A stretch of 64,000 bases of DNA, from NCBI RefSeq assembly GCF_003573695.1, contig NC_039362.1:112695120-112759119 (forward strand), read 5' to 3'. The stretch comes from Papaver somniferum (taxonomy: Eukaryota > Streptophyta > Magnoliopsida > Ranunculales > Papaveraceae). The notes under the pieces were generated by a model. The model searched no databases. It saw only the letters and a list, made by a program, of their open reading frames with translations, and was not told the origin of the DNA. Below are positions 56,999 through 64,000 of the stretch, in pieces (positions within the stretch are counted from its first letter, which is position 1; each line of letters starts with the position of its first letter). The translations under genes and the position numbers were made by a program.

Positions 56999-59758
56999 AG
57001 ATCGATATGGGTTCGTGGTGGTTGACTGCCGTTGAGTTACAGGGAGGATTAAATGGTTGTAAGGAATTGGAGTTCGAGAGTTGAAGTTGATGCCGAGAAT
57101 GAGATGTGGTTGAATTCGAGCAAGGAAGAAGAGACTTGCTGATACTATCGATTTGTATGGTTTAATATTGGAAATTGATGTTACTGCTTCCAGGAATTAA
57201 AGACTGCTGATGGGTTGTTACGGATTAGAGCCTGATTCAGAAGAAGAGAAGAGATTTGAAGACGAAGACTTAGAGGAATTTCTGTTGAGGATAGAAAATG
57301 ATGAAACTCGATGGGAATTCATATGGGTTTTGTTTGAATTGGGTTTCTGATGAACTCAGGGAGAAGATGGTGTGTTGGTGCTGATATTGAAGTGAAAATG
57401 GTGATGAAATGGGAGTTTGTTGATTGATTTCAGTTTGGTTTATGTGGAATTGAAGTTTCCTTGATTCCTGGTATGGGTTGCACGAGAAATTGAGATGATT
57501 CAGATGGTTATACAGAGTATATAATTTCTGGGGTTGGCTGTAGTTTACGTTGCAGCTGAGTTGGTGGTGATATTAACAATGGTGCAGTGCAGGCCAGAAC
57601 AGCTGAGGTTATCGGTTGGTTGCGACGAGATGAATGGGTTGCAGAGAAGCACGAAGAAATTGGAGTTGAGTCTATGGTTAATGATTTGGGTGAGAAGTGT
57701 GTAACTGGTGCAACTAAAGGCAGGTGCAGTGGCTGTGGAGGTTGAAACTCAAGTCTGTGAATGGTCATGATGTTGTGATGGTGGTGATTTTGGTTCAGAG
57801 AAAAGAGAGAGGTAACTGTTGCGGTGAAGATGCAGATGTTGCTCATGGTGCTGCTTGCTATTGGTGGTCTGGACAGAGGTTGAAGTGGTGTTGCTGACAT
57901 CAATTAGAGTTGGTTGTGCTGGTCAAAAGGGGATCTGGTGTTGTGGTTGAGATGACAGAAGAGCGGAGGATATGAACTCGTTACTGCCATTTGAATTGAA
58001 GCTGAGATGCATACAATATGTAAATGGTGTTTACAGTGAAGCTGGTGGTGTTTGGTGTGCAGCTGAGAAGATTTAGAACCCAAGAAGACATGGAATCTGA
58101 GCTGAGAATGAAATAGAGGCTGAGAGAACAATGGGTAAAGGTTGAATTGTCTGTGTATGTAAGTGGAAATTCACGGTTGTGACTGGCTTGAGATTCAGGT
58201 GATAGCTGCAGTAGATGCTAACAATAAGAAGCAGCGTGAAGAATAAGGGTTTGAGTTGTTGCTTTGATCTGAATTAACAGTGGGTTTGCATTATTTGTGT
58301 GTTATCTCGGTGTTGGCTGAGTTGCGGAAACGAGTGTTCCAGGCATGTTACATTGTAGCTGGAGTGAAGATGTTTCTGGAAGGTTACAGAGTGATGCAGC
58401 TGCAATGGTCGAAGTTTAGAAGTAGGCAGTGGTGATGAGCGAGGTTGCAGCAAGGAATGAAGTTGGAATTCTGAAGCTAATGGGTATTGAGCTTAACTGA
58501 AGTGATGAATGAACGTATAGATGATTGTGAACTGTGTAAGGTGGTCAAATGCCTGAGTTTGTAGTTGAGCTAGGACAACAATGCAAGAGAAGGACTGCAG
58601 ACACTGGTAGTTATACAGTGGTCCAGTGGTGAAGCCGTAGCAATGGGATGACTGGTGAAGCTCAATTGTCTTGTCACTTTTGCGAAACTGTCAGGCATAG
58701 TAATGGACCTGATGGGATCAGAGTTGTGGGCTTGAACGTTTGGGATTTGTATGCAGAAACAACAGTTAGCCTACGTTTTGGTTAAGCTGTGACCGAGACT
58801 TGGAAATTGGTCGATCAAGAGAAAAGATATAGAAGGGACCTCTTTCTCTGTGAACTGGGGGATCTCTATCTCTTCTTCTACTTTTATTTTAGGGTTTAAA
58901 AACATGATAGGTTTTCTCTTCCTTCTTGTTATGAACTCCATGATTATGAGTAGATAATTTATTTTTATTGGTTAAAGATGTAGTTGGATTTTGCAAGCAT
59001 GGTTTTTGATGTGATGAATTAGTTTTCTCTCCATATTATCGTTCACTTTCTACGGTTTATAATAATTGCATGATTGACGTATTGCAATATGATTGAATGT
59101 TTGTTTAGTTGAGTCTAGAATTGATTGAACTCACATCCATATCTATAGCTAATTTAGGTTCATCATCGAGCGATAACCTTGAATATGAGTAGCATGATAT
59201 GATTACGGTTTGTAGTGATACACTCTTGTAATCATATGTAGAAATTGACCTTTGTCCGAATTGGTACGCGCAATGTATGACGATTGCATTGATTAGCCTA
59301 TTTCTTAAACTTAATGCTCCTAGGAATTGAACTTAATTAGCGCAAGGCGTTAGGTTATTCTTTAGGTAGAATTCACATACGCAACTCTAATGTGTGTGTT
59401 GATGAAATTAGGAAATTTACGGAGTATTCTTGCAATAAGGTATTCTATGGCTTTTGATGATAGCGAGATTAAATACGAATTCTATTCATATATTGAAAAA
59501 CGTGTTTTACAATTGAAGATGAAACCTTTATCCAATATTTTCACCTTATTGCTTTGCGTGATTTATTTCTTTGCTTTGCTTTTATTTTAGAATACTTTTA
59601 TAAAAATCAGAAAATCCCCCCTTGTTACTTATAAGAAACCATAACATATTGACAACCCAAGACCTCTCTGTGGGAACGATCCTTTATTGCCCTTGCTTCA
59701 TAATATATTTTGAGTAGTAAGAAAGTGTAATTATTTTTGACGCCTACGACAACGATCA
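56999..59758 (+). repeat. Left (5') LTR of E4, missing its first ~450 bp
   Basis: GATCGATATGGGTTCGTGG onward matches 63717-64000 almost exactly. It ends ..GATCA before AATTT and the primer binding site. It contains a decayed hairpin, TGTCACT-TTTGCGAA-ACTGTCA (58672-58693), homologous to the TGTCAGT hairpins but with mutated arms. Minus-strand frames inside it (57508-58131) have no support. Confidence 0.85.
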
Positions 59759-59763
59759 AATTT

Positions 59764-59781
59764 TGACGCCGCTGCCGGGGA
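59764..59781 (+). promoter_or_regulatory. E4 primer binding site (tRNA-Asp type)
   Basis: TGACGCCGCTGCCGGGGA, two mismatches from the complement of the plant tRNA-Asp 3' end, 6 bp after the LTR end. Confidence 0.85.
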
Positions 59782-59902
59782 GACAGTGGTTGTCACTTGT
59801 TTTTGGTTTCTTATTTTTGTTTTAGTTTTTTTTCTTATTTTTGTTTTTCTTATTTTCTGGTTTTTAACCTTGGTTTGATAACTCTTGTTTCAGGTACCTA
59901 TT

Positions 59903-60799
59903 ATGGAAGGAGCATATTGGAACAATGGATACGGTTTTCAACAACCTCAACACTATGCAAATTACCCACCATCCATGGGATACAATCAAAACCAATTTAT
60001 TGGCTATGATGCATATCCTAGACAACCTTACGGTGATTTTCTTACATACCAACAATAACCTTGTAGTGGGTATGTAAGTCAAGCACCAAGGTGGGATAAT
60101 TCTACTTCTAATTTTCTTCATTCGAGTTGTATGCAGATTTTGAATGGATTGCAAGACATGCAACAAAGACTAGACCAACTTGACCGTAATAGAGAGAACG
60201 TCGCACAAACCAATTTCTGCAACACTTTTTCTTACTCGACTCTGAATCGTAGTTATGATCATTCACCCATTCAAAGGGAAGAGTCATGGGAAAGAGAACC
60301 TATTGTAACCAACGGTGGTAAGCGTGTGAACGTCAAGGAACTTGCACATAAATTATACAAGTTGGAAGATAATGGAGCCTCGGAAGAGCTTATCGAAGAA
60401 ATTAGTAGGACCATTCACATGGAGCTTAAGCGGCGTCGTGATAAAGGTTGGGAAACTGACGACGATTCTTATTATGGTGAGTCTGAAAATGAAGATGATT
60501 GTGTTCAAAAGGACCAATCTTTGGAGATATTTGATGACATTACTGTAGTTGACTCAACTCTTGATCTTTATAATGATCAAAAACCTATTCAAAAGGTACA
60601 TGAGTATAATAAAACTAGTGTTTTACAGAACTTCCTTGCAACAAGGTTTGAGCCTAATGATGACGAGTGTGTTGAGAATGTGACCGATTTGACCAATATT
60701 GTGGAAGACCCAATTGAGATTGCAAAGAATTGTAATGATGATGTTTATGTCGAGACTTTGGTTAAGGCAGAAACGGACGAAGAATGGTTGAAGGTTTGA
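59903..60799 (+). pseudogene. E4 gag-like protein, N-terminal and middle part
   Basis: ATG at 59903. The Tyr/Gln/Asn/Pro-rich N-terminus includes GYNQNQFIGYDAYP. An in-frame TAA at 60056-60058 falls where E0 lacks that codon, then the same frame continues. Next are a short coiled-coil (ILNGLQDMQQRLDQLDRN), DHSPIQREESWEREPIV, a Lys/Glu helix region and a very acidic region ending with VEDPIEIAK.. and a stop at 60799. The downstream part is in another frame from 60784, so at least one nonsense and one frameshift mutation separate it from an intact gene, unless recoding occurs. Confidence 0.65.
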
Positions 60800-61116
60800 T
60801 AGAGGACCATGATATAAAAGAGGTGAGTAGTTCACTTGAGTTTTTCAAGGATGAAGAGGATTATGTGATACAAGAGATTGTGCAAGGTTTGTCTAACCCT
60901 TTGCATATTATTTCTTCTCCTTTACCTCTTATTGGTTTGAATGTATGTTCTTCAGAGATATTGTTGAATGACTTTGTATCGCGATATCCGCCATTAGAAA
61001 CATTGGATTCTCATACTATGCAGGTTTTGGAACAAGAAACCGTGGAAGTACCCGACTTCTATATTCTTTATACACTTCCAAGTGTGGACAAGAATAAGTG
61101 TGGGGGAAGCTTTTAA
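60784..61116 (+). pseudogene. E4 gag-like protein, C-terminal part with LGL..CSS signature
   Basis: IEDHDIKEVSSS, then GLSNPLHIISSPLPLIGLNV, then CSSEILLNDFVSRYPP. This is the same order as in E0 (330-563). It ends VDKNKCGGSF, where KCGG is encoded by the G-tract AAGTGTGGGGG (61090-61101). Confidence 0.65.
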
Positions 61117-61142
61117 CGGTTAATAGCTTCGTTTTTATTTTA

Positions 61143-61310
61143 TATTACTAATATTTGTGTGAATCTAGTGTTTCCAAAACAGGTTCTCTGGAAGGATCCC
61201 CAACTTTTCAGATTGTTGGTGTATGGGGAATTCAACTTGCAAGTCGGGCTGACGACTTTAAACCAAGCGCTAAGTGGGAGGCAACCCACCGGTTTTGTAT
61301 CTTTATCTTT
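61143..61310 (+). pseudogene. E4 distal frame with DPQLFRLLVYGEF
   Basis: The plus frame reads CVNLVFPKQVLWKDPQLF and RLLVYGEFNLQVGLTTLNQA, then LSGRQPTGF. The 13-residue peptide at 61195-61233 is identical to that of E1 (3943-3981). The conserved GGGAGGCAACCC (61276-61287) lies within this stretch. Confidence 0.55.
61276..61287 (+). other. Conserved GGGAGGCAACCC motif of E4
   Basis: Preceded by AAGCGCTAAGT. Identical 12-mer in E0 and one mismatch in E3. Confidence 0.65.
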
Positions 61311-61392
61311 ATCTTTTTATTTTTAAGTATTTTATCTTTGTTTTTGCATATCATATAGGATTTCCCACCTTGACTTACTTTGGATGACTTAA

Positions 61393-61429
61393 TTTACATT
61401 GAGGACAATGTAAAGTTTAAGTGTGGGGG
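61393..61429 (+). other. E4 internal AGGA-loop hairpin and G-tract
   Basis: The hairpin TTTACATTG-AGGA-CAATGTAAA (9 bp, 61393-61414) is followed by GTTTAAGTGTGGGGG (61415-61429). Counterparts in E1 and E3 keep the loop and pairing while the outer stem bases differ. Confidence 0.75.
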
Positions 61430-61434
61430 AGTGG

Positions 61435-63084
61435 TTAAGCATTTGCATTGTAAAATTTTCAACTTTTGTGTAAAATAATGAATAAAAAACTCCAACTTGT
61501 GGTTAGTTTAGAGTCACATAGTATACATGTCGCTAAGATTACATCGAGATTCTCATAACAGTGACTGAACTTAGAGATGACAGAGAACATGATCGGGTTT
61601 ATTACTTGTATGAGAGTTAAAGTTGGATTTAACCATGCCAGTGGCAAATAAGGTGCAGGCTGAATTCGGTAGTAGAGTTGTGGTCCCCTATAGTGGAACC
61701 CATGTTACATCATGAGAGGCACCGACCTTCAATTCTTTGTACCTGTATAAATATGTGCTTTTAGAGTGTGTGTCAACGTACGTTAATTCCGGGTAGAATG
61801 GTGAGCTACCCAACCTCCCACCAATAGAAGCACTATTTTGATTTCTTGAGTGCTATTTTATCAATCATGATGGTGACATCGAATTGCTAACTTACATACC
61901 ACTTGTAATCTTGTTCGCAGTTAGCACCATCCGTTTTATCTCTCTCTACACCAACAGGTCCATAGAAATACCATCATCATCAACAAGCGGAGCATCACAA
62001 ATTCGAAGGAAAGTTGAAGAAGTTCAAGGTTTACAAGAAACGGTACCGAAATGAGCAGATTTCATATTCAAGTAAAGCAACAAGACAAGGAGCAGAATTT
62101 TTACAAGTTGAAGACTATTGTACAAGAGCGAAGATTATCAAGATGAGAATTCAAGAAGTTTATTATATCGAGACGATACAAGTTGTGAAGAATCATGCGC
62201 TAAAGTACTTACACCATGGCCATTTGTACTTATTTTATTTTTATTTTCAGTTTGTGTTTATTTCTCTTGTCTCATTAAAAAAAAATGAAAAAAAAAGAAG
62301 AAAAAAAAAAAGACAAGAGAAATTTTGTTAGGTACATTATTAGTTTTATTATTTTGTTTGTTTTCATTTTGTATTTACTTTATTTATCTTGCATTTAAAA
62401 AAAAAAAAAAAAATCATTGTATCATATTTTGGTTCATTTTAAGTTTTGTATTCTTTCAGTAAAGCCAATGGAAAGAAGGAATATCCATAATGAAGTTTCA
62501 AGTAACAAGGAATTTGAGGAAAAGAATCACATTGTCAAGATTCTAAGAAGTTCATGAATTTCATCATCAAGAGTTGAAGACCGAAGACGTTTCTATGGAT
62601 GCTGTGAGAGTGGTGCTAGCTGTATGTCGAACGGATAACGAGGTAAGTAAGCATATTCCCACCTTCGTTAAGTGGTTGATTTCCTTTCTTAGAGATCGTC
62701 AGAAAAATGGGTTTTCAAAATGAATAAAAGATGTGGGTTTTCAAAAACAATTCGGAGGGTTTTTCCTTCCTATATCATTCAACGTGTCGCGAGATTCTCT
62801 CTTCACTCCTACATGGACACATGTGTGACCCATAAAAAAGTTGTTTATTATTGAGAGCAGTTTCATAAAACCCTTTCTAGTGAGGCAGAGTCGAGACTTT
62901 CGATCACTCCGGACCCGAATTTCTGTCGATAAGGGATGGTTATTTCTCTCTCAACTTTTAAGGATGAGATTGTGTTCATATATGTGTCTAACTTCTTATG
63001 ACTAGTGCAGAATCTCTATGTCTTCTTAGCGCGTTGGATGTTATCATTACGGAGAACTAGTAAGTTGGAAATATAGGTTTTGTG
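61435..63084 (+). other. E4 3' non-coding region
   Basis: No supported gene. It contains poly(A)-rich stretches (62276-62320 and 62396-62414). Short frames here are not conserved in the sister elements. Confidence 0.55.
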
Positions 63085-63190
63085 GGTATATCTCTAGTAA
63101 ACCCTCACGAGACTATAACTCGTCCACTAGGGACACCTAGGGGTTTAAAGGCTTGTTATACATGCTAAGTGTGACCGTAGCCTCGACGAC
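63085..63190 (+). other. Conserved non-coding block upstream of the E4 polypurine tract
   Basis: Contains CGAGACTATAACTCG (a CGAG/CTCG stem), CCACTAGGGACACCTAGGGG and TTTAAAGGCTTGTT. Aligned with E1 and E3 blocks at the same distance from the LTR. Confidence 0.7.
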
Positions 63191-63228
63191 ACGGAGTTGT
63201 ATGTATGTTTTAGAATTGTTTTGTTTGA

Positions 63229-63267
63229 TTTGTTCGAGGACTAGCAAAGTCTAAGTGTGGGGGAATT
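63229..63267 (+). promoter_or_regulatory. E4 polypurine tract with hairpin
   Basis: Stem TTTGTT / AGCAAA around the loop CGAGGACT (63229-63248), then CTAAGTGTGGGGGAATT (63251-63267) and the LTR start TGATAGG at 63268. Confidence 0.75.
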
Positions 63268-64000
63268 TGATAGGTGTCTAAAACACCTTGATTTTTATCT
63301 ATGTTTATGCTTTCTTTGCGAGTTTTCTTGTAAAATATGTATCTTATGATTGCTTTTGAGTTTATTAGGTACTTTGGAGTCATATGGAGCAAAAGAAGGA
63401 GAAATTAGCAATTTGGAGCGAAAAAGGCAAAAAGGTCAACTCGCAGACAATATTTGGTGCATGCTAGGTTGCACAAGAGGAGTTATGCCGGAAATTAAGC
63501 TGTCAGTCTCCTAGAACTGACAATTGAACTGAGAATTAGGCTGTCGGTTTTCTGAAACCGACAAGCCATGTTTGAACTGGTCATCCCTTATCCTAACGCA
63601 GTGGGTGTCTAAATCCATTTGTCTCTATAACCTTAAACTAAAGGTCAAAGACCTAACCATTTCATCTCAGCTCATGCCGCTGCTAACAAGAGTTCTTCTA
63701 GCCGGGAAAACCAAGATCGATATGGGTTCGTGGTGGTTGACTGCCGTTGAGTTACAGGGAGGATTAAATGGTTGTAAGGAATTTGAGTTCGAGAGTTGAA
63801 GTTGATGCCGAGAATGAGATGGGGTTGAATTCGAGCAAGGAAGAAGAGATTTGCTGATACTATCGATTTGTATGGTTTAATATTGGAAATTGATGTTACT
63901 GCTTCCAGGAATTGAACACTGTTGATGGGTTGTTACGGATTAGAGCCTGATTCAGAAGAAGAGAAGAGATTTGAAAACGAAGAATTAGAGGAATTTCTGT
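63268..64000 (+). repeat. Right (3') LTR of E4, incomplete
   Basis: Starts TGATAGGTGTCTAAAACACC and runs past the window edge. Its first 449 bp are absent from the left LTR. It holds two adjacent hairpins (63501-63522 and 63542-63563). Confidence 0.85.
63501..63563. other. Twin LTR hairpins with a compensatory change (E4)
   Basis: TGTCAGT-CTCCTAGA-ACTGACA (63501-63522) and TGTCGGT-TTTCTGAA-ACCGACA (63542-63563). Both have 7-bp perfect stems and 8-nt loops. The A-T pair of the first is a G-C pair in the second. Confidence 0.75.

Larger units (their letters stand above)
56999..64000 (+). mobile_element. LTR retrotransposon E4, plus strand, cut by the window edge
   Basis: Order: left LTR (56999-59758, 5'-truncated), tRNA-Asp primer binding site, gag-like frames (59903-61116 and beyond), a long 3' non-coding part with conserved modules, polypurine tract (63251-63267), and right LTR (63268 to the window end). 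The right LTR has 449 bp (63268-63716) before the point where homology with the left LTR begins (about 56999), so the left LTR has lost its start. No pol domains. It is the closest relative of E0 here. Confidence 0.85.

Noticed and set aside
57508..58131. Two adjoining minus-strand frames inside the E4 LTR
   Set aside because: Low-complexity Ser/Pro/His-rich, no start context or homology, and on the strand opposite to the element.

Overview
The window is plant nuclear DNA, probably from a dicot or basal eudicot with a repeat-rich genome. The evidence is GT-AG introns, two ordinary plant housekeeping-type genes, and nested LTR retrotransposons, hAT, Mutator-like and PIF/Harbinger-like elements and a LINE. 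The species cannot be named from the sequence.

Layout. 1-14639: an old minus-strand LTR retrotransposon (E0) whose left end lies outside the window. It is split by a complete 10.55-kb minus-strand element (E1, 632-11181, 1902-bp LTRs, target duplication GTCTT), which is itself split by a 2.3-kb hAT element (5723-8048, target duplication TTTATGGG). 14640-22600: gene-poor DNA with degenerate repeats, an LTR fragment, a MITE-like palindrome and an unrecognised, internally duplicated, broken coding region (17239-18053). 22640-31160: the only gene island, with two convergent genes: a seven-pass membrane protein (23244-25662, 8 exons, +) and a PX/Rubicon-homology protein (26484-30832, 5 exons, -). 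31514-32274: a MITE packed with hairpin minisatellite units. 32800-37090: a Mutator-like element containing a decayed PIF/Harbinger-like element. 38226-40761: a solo LTR, copia-like. 41104-50344: a minus-strand LINE split by a third LTR element (E3, 43115-49709, target duplication GTGAT). 50345-56300: repeat debris, SINE/tRNA-like heads and a receptor-kinase ectodomain fragment. 56999-64000: a plus-strand LTR element (E4) with a 5'-truncated left LTR, running off the right edge.

The most interesting signal is what E0, E1, E3 and E4 share. None shows protease, reverse transcriptase, RNase H or integrase in this window. E1, E3 and E4 have internal regions of 3.5-6.7 kb, so they are non-autonomous. 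Each encodes a diverged gag-like protein (one copy keeps a zinc knuckle) with a common C-terminal signature. They also share strongly conserved non-coding modules: a block of about 105 bp just upstream of the 3' polypurine tract, and hairpins with an AGGA-type loop placed beside repeated G-tracts. The LTRs of E0 and E4 also carry hairpins of the form TGTC(A/G)GT-N8-AC(T/C)GACA with a compensatory base-pair change. These look like RNA signals under constraint in a parasitic retroelement family. That reading is an inference from a few copies in one window and needs a genome-wide check.
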